Shown: positions 34,665-42,945 of the stretch, piece by piece
Layout: each line of letters starts with the position of its first letter
Position numbering within the stretch: the first letter of the stretch is position 1
Assembly (NCBI GenBank): GCA_002354335.1
Contig: DELI01000009.1
Coordinates: forward strand, 36,046-100,045
Length of the DNA stretch: 64,000 bases
Source: Sphingobacterium sp. UBA2700
GTDB lineage: Bacteria > Bacteroidota > Bacteroidia > Sphingobacteriales > Sphingobacteriaceae
Direction: 5' to 3'
Position numbers and translations under genes: made by a program
Notes under the pieces: model-generated
The model's input: the letters and a program-made list of their open reading frames with translations, nothing else
Databases searched by the model: none
What the model was told of the DNA's origin: nothing

Positions 34665-35933
34665 ATGGCTACAATATTAATTACTTCTGCAACATTAGTT
34701 TCGGCATCTCATCCTTTGCACCTCACATCTGTCGATGTTCTTGTAAAGAATGGAAAGATTGAAAAGATTGCTAAAAACATCAAAACAGATGATAAGAAGC
34801 TGCAGGTGATCGATGCTAAGGATAGCTTCTTAGCGGTAGGATTCTTTGACTTGAACGTTAATTTCGGAGAACCCGGTTATGAAACCAAAGAGGATATACA
34901 AACGGGAACTGCAGCCGCTGCTGCGGGCGGTTTTACCGCTGTTGCAGTACATCCGAATACCAATCCGCCAGTTCATAGTCGCTCGGAAGTAGCGCTGATC
35001 GTCAATGCTGCGAAAGGCAATATCGTTGATGTCTATCCTGTAGGAGCAATCAGTAAGAAGAGAGAAGGGAAGGATCTAGCGGAGCTTTACGATATGCAGC
35101 AAACGGGAGCCGTAGCATTCTCGGACGGAAACCACAGCGTACAACAGGCAGGCCTAATGGGGCGCGCGTTATTGTATGCTAAAGGGATTAATGCATTGAT
35201 CATGTCGCATCCGGAAGATGATTCAATCGCTGGTGGAAACCAAATGAATGAGGGCGATGTGAGTACTTATCTCGGCATGAAAGGTATCCCGAATTTAGCA
35301 GAGTCTATTATGGTCTCTCGCGATTTGTTCTTAGCCGAATATAATGAAGCACCAATCCACTTCAGCACCATCTCTACGGAAGAATCCGTTGATTTGATTA
35401 AGAAAGCGAAAGCAAAAGGCTTGAAAGTAACCTGTGATGTTGCAGCGCATAGCTTAGTGTTTACAGATGAAGAAGTGAAAGGCTTCGATAGCAACTATAA
35501 AGTTAGCCCGCCACTACGTACTAAAAAAGACGTAAAGGCTTTATTAAAAGGTTTAAAAGACGGAACAATCGATGCGATTGTTTCTCAACATACCCCACAC
35601 GAAATCGAATTCAAGAACGTCGAATTCCAGATCGCATACGATGGCATTATTGCGTCGCAAACCGTTTTACCGATGTTGGTTAAAGCCGGATTGAATGCCG
35701 AAGCCATTGTAGAGAAACTTTCTGTCGGCCCGCGTGTTATTTTAAATCTAGAGCAACCGAAGATTGAAGAGGGGGCAGATGCCAACTTAGTGTTATTCAG
35801 CACAAGCAAAAAATGGACGTTTGACGCCAAAACGAATAAGTCGAAATCTGCAAACAGCCCCCTATTCGGACAGGAGCTAACAGGAAAAGTACTTGCAGTA
35901 CTCAATAATAATCAAACCTTAATCAATGATTAA
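34665..35933 (+). CDS. Dihydroorotase-like amidohydrolase without the metal-binding HxH (probably non-catalytic)
   Basis: A 422-residue member of the type I dihydroorotase family with the TIM-barrel and flanking beta domain. In active enzymes the segment after strand 1 is DxHVHxRxPG; here it is DLNVNFGEPG, so both His ligands are Asn (N64, N66). The usual TDHAPH near the C-terminus is SQHTPH, so the catalytic/metal Asp is Gln (Q308), and the SDDG motif is SDGN. Other framework motifs (NTNPPVHS, SHPEDDSI) remain. Such pseudo-dihydroorotases are known in several bacteria, where they hold aspartate transcarbamoylase; this is the likely role here. It heads a group of three: the acidic protein gene and a DUF4199 gene follow closely. 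Confidence 0.85.
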   Translation: MATILITSATLVSASHPLHLTSVDVLVKNGKIEKIAKNIKTDDKKLQVIDAKDSFLAVGFFDLNVNFGEPGYETKEDIQTGTAAAAAGGFTAVAVHPNTNPPVHSRSEVALIVNAAKGNIVDVYPVGAISKKREGKDLAELYDMQQTGAVAFSDGNHSVQQAGLMGRALLYAKGINALIMSHPEDDSIAGGNQMNEGDVSTYLGMKGIPNLAESIMVSRDLFLAEYNEAPIHFSTISTEESVDLIKKAKAKGLKVTCDVAAHSLVFTDEEVKGFDSNYKVSPPLRTKKDVKALLKGLKDGTIDAIVSQHTPHEIEFKNVEFQIAYDGIIASQTVLPMLVKAGLNAEAIVEKLSVGPRVILNLEQPKIEEGADANLVLFSTSKKWTFDAKTNKSKSANSPLFGQELTGKVLAVLNNNQTLIND

Positions 35934-35934
35934 T

Positions 35935-36603
35935 ATGGACAAGAAAGTAAAAAAGGCATTAGAAGCCAGTATCAATTCATACGCTAAGAGCGAAGGATTA
36001 GAAGCAAACCATGTGCTAACAGCATTATTTGACGTATTCGAGTCCGATGCACCCTTCATGGACAAAGTAGTTAAGATGGATGCGGTTTTCGATGATGAGC
36101 AACGTTTTGAAGAGCTTCGCGAATATGCATTCGATTTGTTGATGATTAATTTCTTTGCTGTCGATGTGGAGAAATTAGAAGAAGATTACTTAGATTCGGA
36201 AGAATGGGAAGCTATTGAAGAGGAGACAATCGATAGAGGATCAGAGATGTTAAATATCTTGTTATATCTTCGCGAGTGTGACGATGAGGATATCGAACCT
36301 TCATTGGAAGACTTCCTTAAAGAATTTTTGTTAGTAGAAGAAGATGAGTTTCAAGATGAGTATCGCATCTATGAGGATCTTATTGCAAATCAGATCTTAA
36401 TCGATAGTGACTTTGAAGCAGCAGCGGAAGTAACTAAGACCATTTCGGAAGATGAAGAATTATTTGAACTGTTCTATCCAATTATTGGTTTCTTTATAGA
36501 CCAAAATCCTTCAGCGGAGCAATTGAAAGAGTTTGAGGCTCATGCAGCTAACAAGTCTTTAAATACGGCACTATACCAACTAATTATAAACTTTAATAAA
36601 TAA
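35935..36603 (+). CDS. Acidic hypothetical protein
   Basis: A 222-residue, strongly acidic, mostly helical cytoplasmic protein (runs such as EEDEFQDEYRIYEDLI). No family recognised beyond a probable occurrence in related Bacteroidota. The ATG at 35935, one base after the stop of the dihydroorotase-like gene, is preferred to the overlapping ATG at 35926. It ends 2 nt before the DUF4199 gene, so all three are likely co-transcribed. Confidence 0.75.
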   Translation: MDKKVKKALEASINSYAKSEGLEANHVLTALFDVFESDAPFMDKVVKMDAVFDDEQRFEELREYAFDLLMINFFAVDVEKLEEDYLDSEEWEAIEEETIDRGSEMLNILLYLRECDDEDIEPSLEDFLKEFLLVEEDEFQDEYRIYEDLIANQILIDSDFEAAAEVTKTISEDEELFELFYPIIGFFIDQNPSAEQLKEFEAHAANKSLNTALYQLIINFNK

Positions 36604-36605
36604 CG

Positions 36606-37223
36606 ATGAATCAAACCATTGAAAACACGACAGATGTAAGGAAAAAAGCAATTATTCAGGGCGTTGTCCTTGGCGTAATTTCATTTATCCTATCCATCAT
36701 TTCTTTATACATCACCGTATCGGCAACCTCTTTATTTACCTCTTCTGCGGCAGCAGGTTTTGTGAATTATGTGGTTTTCCTGATCGTTGCGGTCTTCTTT
36801 GTCATCGCGTTAAGAAAAGCTGCAGGAGGATACTGGGACTTCTCCACGGCCTTAAAAAACATCTTTATCATGATGGCCATTACTGCGGTAATCGGTACAT
36901 TGGGGGTAAGTGTTTGGAATATGGTTAACCCGACCTTACAGCAAGAAGCAATCGATAACACGATTAACATGACCATCGAAACGATGGAAGCTACCGGTGC
37001 CAACGATGAGAATATCGACACTACGATTGAAATGTTGGAGCAACAAAGAAATGCTTTAGCGGAGATGTCAATTGGCCAAATCCTGAAAGGTTTAGCAGTT
37101 TCTATTTTGATGTACTTCGTACTATCGCTAATCTTCGCGGCAATTTTCAAACGTGAAAAACCAATTTTCCAAAGCCCTGCGCCATCGGACGATGCGCATC
37201 CTTGGCAAAATCAAAATTCTTAA
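36606..37223 (+). CDS. DUF4199 membrane protein
   Basis: A 205-residue protein with four predicted membrane helices (about 16-38, 49-68, 80-104 and 158-180) and a soluble loop between the third and fourth. It matches the DUF4199 family, which is common in Bacteroidota and of unknown function. Last gene of the group before the 37247 terminator. Confidence 0.85.
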   Translation: MNQTIENTTDVRKKAIIQGVVLGVISFILSIISLYITVSATSLFTSSAAAGFVNYVVFLIVAVFFVIALRKAAGGYWDFSTALKNIFIMMAITAVIGTLGVSVWNMVNPTLQQEAIDNTINMTIETMEATGANDENIDTTIEMLEQQRNALAEMSIGQILKGLAVSILMYFVLSLIFAAIFKREKPIFQSPAPSDDAHPWQNQNS

Positions 37224-37246
37224 TTAAACGTAACCGTTTATATGCT

Positions 37247-37279
37247 AAAGGTATCATTGGAAAATGATACCTTTGCTTT
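37247..37279 (+). terminator. Terminator after the DUF4199 gene
   Basis: Perfect 12-base arms AAAGGTATCATT (37247-37258) and complement (37263-37274), 4-nt loop, then GCTTTTT. It covers an alternative ATG at 37264 of the next frame, which is why the later start at 37288 is preferred. Confidence 0.85.
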
Positions 37280-37287
37280 TTATTATT

Positions 37288-38238
37288 ATGGATATATCAG
37301 TAGTTATACCACTATATAACGAGGAAGAATCGCTTCCTGAATTGGTTGCCTGGATTAAGCGGGTGATGGACGAGAACAACTTCTCTTATGAGATCATCAT
37401 GGTTGATGATGGGAGTAAGGACCGTTCTTGGCAAGTGATTAAATCGCTGAAGGCAGAAAATGAACATGTTACAGGTATCCGCTTCCGTAGAAACTATGGG
37501 AAGTCGGCAGCATTGAATGTAGGCTTTACGGCAGCCGAAGGCAATGTGGTCATTACGATGGATGCCGATCTGCAAGATAGTCCTGATGAAATTCCTGAAC
37601 TTTACGATCGCATCATGAATCAAGATGCTGATTTAGTGTCGGGATGGAAGAAAAAACGTTACGACCCATTAACCAAAACAATTCCTACTAAGTTATTCAA
37701 CTCGGTAACACGTAGCATGTCAGGCATTGATAACCTGCACGACTTCAACTGTGGCTTAAAAGCCTATAAGAAAGACGTGGTAAAGAGTATCGAAGTGTAT
37801 GGCGAAATGCACAGATATATTCCTGTTCTCGCAAAATGGGCGGGATTTAGCAAAATTCAGGAGCAAGTTGTACAGCACTTCCCGAGAAAATACGGAACGA
37901 CCAAGTTCGGTCCCGGACGCTTTGTCAAAGGCTTCCTCGACTTGATGTCTATTTTCTTTGTCGGTAAGTTTGCCAAACGCCCAATGCACTTCTTCGGACC
38001 ATTAGGTGTGATCAGCTTCTTACTTGGATTTTTTATCACTATTTATCTGATCGCGGATAAATTGATCAGCATCGCCAATGGTACGCCATACAGAAATGTA
38101 ACCGACCAACCGATGTTCTTCCTGTCCTTAGTCGCGATTATTTTAGGAACGCAGCTCTTCTTGACCGGATTTGTTGCAGAATTAGTCGCAAGAAACGGTT
38201 CAGACAGAAATAAATACCATATCGACCAAGTCATCTAA
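37288..38238 (+). CDS. Family 2 glycosyltransferase (DPM/GtrB-like)
   Basis: A 316-residue membrane-bound glycosyltransferase. The GT-A domain has SVVIPLYNEEESLPEL, VDDGSKDRSW, RRNYGKSAALNVGF and the DxD-type MDADLQDSPDEIP; the C-terminal two helices (about 220-290) fit dolichol/undecaprenyl-phosphate mannose or glucose synthase-like enzymes. It probably loads a sugar onto undecaprenyl phosphate. The start is right after the terminator hairpin. It is followed after 1 nt by a second family 2 enzyme. Confidence 0.9.
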   Translation: MDISVVIPLYNEEESLPELVAWIKRVMDENNFSYEIIMVDDGSKDRSWQVIKSLKAENEHVTGIRFRRNYGKSAALNVGFTAAEGNVVITMDADLQDSPDEIPELYDRIMNQDADLVSGWKKKRYDPLTKTIPTKLFNSVTRSMSGIDNLHDFNCGLKAYKKDVVKSIEVYGEMHRYIPVLAKWAGFSKIQEQVVQHFPRKYGTTKFGPGRFVKGFLDLMSIFFVGKFAKRPMHFFGPLGVISFLLGFFITIYLIADKLISIANGTPYRNVTDQPMFFLSLVAIILGTQLFLTGFVAELVARNGSDRNKYHIDQVI

Positions 38239-38239
38239 C

Positions 38240-39256
38240 ATGTTCTTTTCGATTATAATTCCTCTTTACAATCGACCTGTTGAGATCAAAGAATTATTAA
38301 CGTCTTTGACCGAGCAGGAATATAAAAGTTTTGAAGTAATCATCGTCGAAGATGGCTCCTCAAGACCCTCGGAGGATATTGTAGCAAAATTTAAGGATTC
38401 GCTCGACGTACATTATTTCTATAAAGAAAATGAAGGGCAGGGCTTCGCTAGAAACTATGGATTCGAGCGCGCCAAAGGTGATTTTTTCATTGTGTTCGAC
38501 TCAGATATTATCGTACCGACAGATTACTTTAAGAACGTAATGATCGGCTTAGAACGCGATCATTGGGATGCTTTTGGTGGTCCTGATGCGGCTCATAAAT
38601 CCTTTACAGCCATCCAGAAAGCAATTTCCTATTCCATGACGAGCCCATTTACAACGGGCGGTATCCGTGGCAATAAAAAGCATGTTGGGCAATTCCATCC
38701 ACGAAGCTTTAACCTCGGTATTTCGCGCGCTGTTTGGGAAAAGACGCAGGGTTTCAAACTCTCCAGACGATCAGAAGATATTGAGTTCAGTATCCGAATG
38801 ATCAACGAAGGTTTTAAAGTCGGCTTAATTCCGGAAGCCTTTGTTTATCATAAACGCCGTGCTAATTTCCATCAATTTTACCGGCAGACTTATAATTTCG
38901 GAAAGGGGAGGATCGATATATGGCAACGTTATCCATCCGAACTAAAACCCGTGCATGCGCTGCCCGCGGTCTTTACTATTGGCGTTTTCGGCTTGATTAT
39001 GATCAATGCAATCAATCTGTTGACCATGAATGAAATTGGCTTCTTCAACTGGTTGGGTTGGATTGGCAATACCTTTATGTTTTTATACACGCTCATGCTG
39101 TTCTTTCACGCGCTATTTGTATGCAAGAGCCTCAAAGTAGCGTTCCTTGCTGTAATCGCGGCCTATACCCAATTGATTGCTTATGGCTTAGGTTTTATGA
39201 CTGAATTTTCAAACGTAAAGCTTTTCAACAAAAGCAAGAAAAAATTGACCGTTTAA
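38240..39256 (+). CDS. Family 2 glycosyltransferase with C-terminal membrane part
   Basis: A 338-residue GT-A enzyme: SIIIPLYNRPVEIKELL at the start, VEDGSS, NYGFERAKGDFFIVFDSDI (the DxD-like site) and the RRSEDIEFSIRM acidic motif, which supplies the catalytic base. Two to three membrane helices lie near the end (about 240-330). Acceptor unknown. One nucleotide separates it from the preceding GtrB-like gene, so the two probably act in one surface-glycan route. Confidence 0.9.
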   Translation: MFFSIIIPLYNRPVEIKELLTSLTEQEYKSFEVIIVEDGSSRPSEDIVAKFKDSLDVHYFYKENEGQGFARNYGFERAKGDFFIVFDSDIIVPTDYFKNVMIGLERDHWDAFGGPDAAHKSFTAIQKAISYSMTSPFTTGGIRGNKKHVGQFHPRSFNLGISRAVWEKTQGFKLSRRSEDIEFSIRMINEGFKVGLIPEAFVYHKRRANFHQFYRQTYNFGKGRIDIWQRYPSELKPVHALPAVFTIGVFGLIMINAINLLTMNEIGFFNWLGWIGNTFMFLYTLMLFFHALFVCKSLKVAFLAVIAAYTQLIAYGLGFMTEFSNVKLFNKSKKKLTV

Positions 39257-39287
39257 CACAGCTTTGTTATATTGTCTAGATTAAAAT

Positions 39288-39560
39288 ATGATTCCACTTA
39301 CACAAACTAGTTTAGATAAGTTAGAGGTTCTTTATGGCGACTTAGGCTTCAAGTTGCGTTATGAGAAGGGATCTTTCCGTACGGGCGCATGTATCTTGCA
39401 GACCTCTAAAGTGGTGGTTGTTAACAAATTTTCCAGCGTGGATATGAAAGTACAATCACTATTACAGATATTACAAGGTATAGAAGTCGACGAATCGCTG
39501 ATCAGTGAAAAACTACAGCCCTTTTATACAAATATTAAAAAGACGATAGAGACGATTTGA
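39288..39560 (+). CDS. Small conserved hypothetical protein
   Basis: A 90-residue protein, cytoplasmic, with the pattern DKLEVLYGDLGFKLRYEKGS followed by Gly-Ala-Cys and hydrophobic strands. It seems to be one of the small proteins conserved in Bacteroidota; no function. Its stop overlaps the TTG start of the next gene by four bases (TTGA), a sign of translational coupling. Confidence 0.75.
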   Translation: MIPLTQTSLDKLEVLYGDLGFKLRYEKGSFRTGACILQTSKVVVVNKFSSVDMKVQSLLQILQGIEVDESLISEKLQPFYTNIKKTIETI

Positions 39561-40327
39561 GAGTAACATTTTTAGGTACCGGTACTTCGCAGGGTGTGCC
39601 CGTTATTGCGTGCCACTGCCCTGTATGTCAGTCTACAGATAAAAAGGACAATCGCTTGCGGTCGTCTATTCTCATGGAATATAATGAGCATGCTGTAATC
39701 ATTGATACAGGTCCCGACTTCCGCTATCAAATGTTGCGTCAGCGTGTCGATCGCTTGGATGCAGTCTTGATGACGCATTCGCACAAAGATCATATCGCCG
39801 GTCTAGACGACGTGCGCGCCTACAACTATCAACAGCAACAGTCTATCCCCATCTATTCCAATAAAGCTACGCACGACGCGCTGAGAAAGGAATTCTATTA
39901 TGCTTTTAGCGAATATAAATATCCAGGAGTACCCCAATTGGAACTGGAGGAGATTCAAGCCGGTCAAGCCTTTGAACTTTACGGCGCATCCATACTGCCC
40001 ATCGAAGTAATGCACTTCAAAATGCCCGTACTCGGTTTCCGACTTGGCGACTTTGCCTACATTACCGATGCGAAGACCATTTCCGATGAATCGTATGCAC
40101 TGTTGGCGGGGGTAAAAGTTTTAGTACTCAATGCCCTGCAGAAAGATCCACATATTTCTCATCTTACGTTGGATGAGGCCCTCGAGGTCGTTAAACGCCT
40201 GGCTCCCGAACAAACCTATTTGACGCATATCAGCCACCGCTTCGGCAAACATCAAGATATACAAAAGGAACTGCCCAAAGGCGTTTCCGTTGCCTATGAT
40301 GGGTTAGCGATCGATATCGCAGAATAG
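39557..40327 (+). CDS. MBL-fold metallo-hydrolase (PhnP-like)
   Basis: A 256-residue metallo-beta-lactamase-fold enzyme. The N-terminus TFLGTGTSQGVPVI and the CHCPVC cluster, then the metal motif THSHKDHIAGLDD (HxHxDH) and the later HMHF-like and HISHRFG segments are as in PhnP/RNase Z-like hydrolases acting on phosphodiesters. The start codon is an uncommon TTG at 39557, supported by the family motif beginning at residue 2 and the TTGA overlap with the previous gene. Confidence 0.9.
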   Translation: MRVTFLGTGTSQGVPVIACHCPVCQSTDKKDNRLRSSILMEYNEHAVIIDTGPDFRYQMLRQRVDRLDAVLMTHSHKDHIAGLDDVRAYNYQQQQSIPIYSNKATHDALRKEFYYAFSEYKYPGVPQLELEEIQAGQAFELYGASILPIEVMHFKMPVLGFRLGDFAYITDAKTISDESYALLAGVKVLVLNALQKDPHISHLTLDEALEVVKRLAPEQTYLTHISHRFGKHQDIQKELPKGVSVAYDGLAIDIAE

Positions 40328-40706
40328 TAATCCTGATCTTCTTTGTTCTTAAACCCTGAGTACTTCAAGGGTTGGCTGTGCCTTATTCAGAACTTCATCT
40401 TATCATACCCATTGTAGTTCCCTTTCATAACCCTTTCATAGCCCTTTCATAACCCTTCTGGAGCGGGTTTGATTGGGCTTTGTATTGGGTTAGTTTAGTA
40501 TTTGGTATTTAGTAGTTAGTATTAAGACCTATGGCGGGTATGAGAGGTTAGAAATTAGATATGAGCGTAATGCTTACACCAATTTATTGAGTCGAGACAA
40601 ATTTTTTTAAAAAATTATCTACTAGTTGCAAACCTTTTGTCATACGAGTTGTTAGAAAGTTGATAATATGTTTAAATAATTTAAAACAAATCAAAACTTT
40701 ACTACT
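40328..40706. other. Intergenic stretch with tandem repeats
   Basis: No gene. It holds a small hairpin (AACCCT/AGGGTT near 40352-40374), three 11-bp repeats (40420-40452), a matching G-rich tract (40463-40489) and AT-rich low-complexity sequence with recurring TAGTATT up to the next gene. Confidence 0.6.
40420..40458. repeat. Three 11-bp tandem repeats, CCCTTTCATAA type
   Basis: Units CCCTTTCATAA, CCCTTTCATAG and CCCTTTCATAA at 40420-40430, 40431-40441 and 40442-40452, with a partial CCCTTC after. A complementary-type G-rich stretch with GGG every 10-12 bases follows at about 40463-40489, so the two could pair. Confidence 0.7.
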
Positions 40707-40859
40707 ATGGGAAATATTTTGTATTTAATCGCTGTAATCTTAGTAATTATCTGGGCAATTAGCTTCTTGGGAGGTTATGCTACAGGTGGTATCATCCACA
40801 TTTTATTGGTAATTGCTGTAATTGTCGTTTTATTAAGAGTTATTCGAGGAAACGCTTAA
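40707..40859 (+). CDS. Small lmo0937-type membrane protein
   Basis: A 50-residue protein too short for usual gene calls: start ATG at 40707, stop TAA at 40857-40859. It is nearly all hydrophobic in two segments separated by SFLGGYATGGIIH, the pattern of the lmo0937/DUF5670 family of small membrane proteins. Often stress-linked; no function known. It is the only good frame between the MBL gene and ispD. Confidence 0.75.
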   Translation: MGNILYLIAVILVIIWAISFLGGYATGGIIHILLVIAVIVVLLRVIRGNA

Positions 40860-40865
40860 ATGAAC

Positions 40866-41561
40866 TTAAATAGTATTACTTAAGTAATATTGAGCAATGG
40901 CGATATCTTCCTTAAAGGTGATTTTAATATTCTTATGATCACCTGGATAGATGGTTAAGCCGTTGCTCATTTTTTCTATAACAGAAGCATCGTCTGTAAA
41001 CGTGCTTTCCTCTTCCTGTTTATAGGCCTCTTGGAAAAGGCTCGCTTCGAACACCTGCGGAGTCTGTACCAACCATACTTGATCTCTATCTACTGCTTTA
41101 CTTTCTTTCAAACTACCTAGTCGAACGGAATTGCTGCTTTGAACGGCAGGGATGATTGCTGGATTTTCCGGCTTGCAGGATTGGTATAGGTTTTCTATTA
41201 AAGTCTGAGAAACGAGAGGTCTCGCAGCATCATGTACGCCAATCACATCACCAGGAGAAAGTTCATAGTTCTTTTGTATGTAGCGCAATCCATTTTTCAC
41301 ACTTTGAAATCTGCTGGCACCGCCATAGCATATTTGATGAGACGTATGGAAGGCATATTCCTTGCATTGCTCATCCCAGAATGCCTGCATACTTTCTGAA
41401 ATTACGAGTATTATGTTTGCCTGTACGTTTGCCTTTGCGAACTGATCTATGGTGTGCATCAGGATGGGTTTAGCATCCAACAGCATATATTGTTTTGGTA
41501 GATCGCTAGACATGCGCGAACCGCTACCCGCGGCAACAATGATAACAAAGTGTTGGCTCAT
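40866..41561 (-). CDS. ispD: 2-C-methyl-D-erythritol 4-phosphate cytidylyltransferase IspD
   Basis: A 231-residue enzyme of the MEP isoprenoid route, making CDP-methylerythritol. The family start VIIVAAGSGSRMSSDLPKQY, then VHDAARPLVS and the VWLVQTPQVFEASL...FTDDASVIEK segments are present. Full length. It is downstream of queA on the same strand but separated by a strong hairpin (41586-41609), so it may have its own promoter. Confidence 0.95.
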   Translation of the reverse strand: MSQHFVIIVAAGSGSRMSSDLPKQYMLLDAKPILMHTIDQFAKANVQANIILVISESMQAFWDEQCKEYAFHTSHQICYGGASRFQSVKNGLRYIQKNYELSPGDVIGVHDAARPLVSQTLIENLYQSCKPENPAIIPAVQSSNSVRLGSLKESKAVDRDQVWLVQTPQVFEASLFQEAYKQEEESTFTDDASVIEKMSNGLTIYPGDHKNIKITFKEDIAIAQYYLSNTI

Positions 41562-41585
41562 GAAAACAAAGATAGCAAATAACAG

Positions 41586-41609
41586 AAAAGGAGGCCTAGG
41601 CCTCCTTTT
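41586..41609. terminator. Bidirectional terminator between ispD and queA
   Basis: Eleven-base arms AAAAGGAGGCC (41586-41596) and complement (41599-41609) around a 2-nt gap, with A/T tracts on both sides. It lies in a 67-bp gap between two minus-strand genes. Confidence 0.8.
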
Positions 41610-41628
41610 ATTTCTTTATGCTGTTTTG

Positions 41629-42678
41629 TTAGATAATTAACATCGCATCACCGTATGAATAGAAACGGTATTTCTCTTTTACCGCCACTTCATAGGCATT
41701 CATAGTATTTTCATATCCTGCGAATGCAGCAATCATAACCAATAGGGTAGACTGTGGCGTATGGAAGTTGGTGATCATTGAGTTTGCGATACTGAAATCG
41801 TAAGGAGGGTAGATGAACTTGCTTGTCCAATCGTTCGCTGCTTTCAAGTGTTTGTCCGCAGATACCGAAGACTCAATTGCGCGCATTGATGTTGTACCAA
41901 CCGCACAGATTTTGCGTTTGTTGTCAATGCCCTTATTCACCAATTTAGCCGCTTCATCCGTGATGATGAATTGCTCGGAGTCCATTTTATGCTTCGTTAA
42001 ATCTTCTACCTCTACCGTACGGAATGTACCTAGACCAACGTGTAATGTTACCTCTGCAAACTCAACACCTTTTAGCTCTAGGCGCTTCATCAACTCGCGC
42101 GAGAAGTGCAAACCTGCAGTCGGAGCTGCAACGGCACCTTCGTTTTTCGCATAAATAGTCTGATAGCGGAATTTATCCTCTGGTGTTGCTTTACGTTTGA
42201 TATATTTTGGAAGTGGTGTTTCTCCTAAGATTTCAATGTTTTTGCGGAATTCTTCGTCCGTACCGTCAAATAAGAAACGGATCGTACGTCCTCTAGATGT
42301 TGTGTTATCAACTACTTCAGCAACCAGCAAATCGTCATCGCCGAAGTACAGTTTGTTCCCTACACGGATTTTACGAGCAGGATCAACCAATACATCCCAT
42401 AAGCGAAGTTCTTTGTTCAGCTCGCGCAATAAGAATACTTCAATTGTAGCACCGGTTTTCTCTTTGTTTCCGTACATACGGGCAGGGAATACCTTGGTGT
42501 TATTTAAGATCATTACATCTTTATCATCAAAATAATCTAAAACATCCTTGAAGATTTTGTGCTCAATTTTTCCACTATCACGGTGTAAAACCATAAGACG
42601 CGATTCGTCTCTTTGTTCAGATGGTTCAGAGGCAAGTAAAGATTCAGGTAAATTAAAGTTGAATTGTGATAATTTCAT
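41629..42678 (-). CDS. queA: S-adenosylmethionine:tRNA ribosyltransferase-isomerase QueA
   Basis: A 349-residue enzyme of queuosine synthesis. It starts [20 protein letters not shown] and has the conserved [22 protein letters not shown] and [13 protein letters not shown] segments, and later [10 protein letters not shown] and [11 protein letters not shown]. The start at 42678 is chosen because the family begins at KLSQF; an ATG five codons upstream adds MSLFK with no support. A -7 box and a leader hairpin are upstream. Confidence 0.95.
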   Translation of the reverse strand: MKLSQFNFNLPESLLASEPSEQRDESRLMVLHRDSGKIEHKIFKDVLDYFDDKDVMILNNTKVFPARMYGNKEKTGATIEVFLLRELNKELRLWDVLVDPARKIRVGNKLYFGDDDLLVAEVVDNTTSRGRTIRFLFDGTDEEFRKNIEILGETPLPKYIKRKATPEDKFRYQTIYAKNEGAVAAPTAGLHFSRELMKRLELKGVEFAEVTLHVGLGTFRTVEVEDLTKHKMDSEQFIITDEAAKLVNKGIDNKRKICAVGTTSMRAIESSVSADKHLKAANDWTSKFIYPPYDFSIANSMITNFHTPQSTLLVMIAAFAGYENTMNAYEVAVKEKYRFYSYGDAMLII

Positions 42679-42704
42679 TTTAAATAATGACAATATTAGA
42701 CCCT

Positions 42705-42747
42705 CTAGCCTTACTGGGGCTAGAATTTAATAAGGCTTACAAAGGTA
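42705..42747 (-). promoter_or_regulatory. queA promoter and leader hairpin
   Basis: On the minus strand the bases 42747-42740 read TACCTTTG (full TAnnTTTG match), giving a start near 42735 and a leader of about 57 nt. The leader holds a stem CTAGCC/GGCTAG (42705-42710/42718-42723) with a 7-nt loop. It does not match the preQ1 riboswitch consensus as far as can be judged. Confidence 0.4.
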
Positions 42748-42945
42748 AGCATTTTTATGTATTTAATATGTCATATGTTCCCTTTACAAATTCTTAACGA
42801 AATCTTCTTAAAATGAGTAGCGATAGTTGTACTTTTTTTTGGGATATTCAAAAGATTTCTATCCGCGATAGTGGTTTTTCTAAAATATATCGTAATTTAA
42901 ATCGAACAAAAATAACTGTTAATATCTCCAATGAAATAGGAAAAG

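Noticed and set aside
40420..40458. CRISPR array
   Set aside because: The units are 11 bp, directly adjacent without spacers, and there are no cas genes.
42705..42723. preQ1 riboswitch before queA
   Set aside because: The leader hairpin does not show the A-rich tail and pseudoknot pattern of known preQ1 classes.
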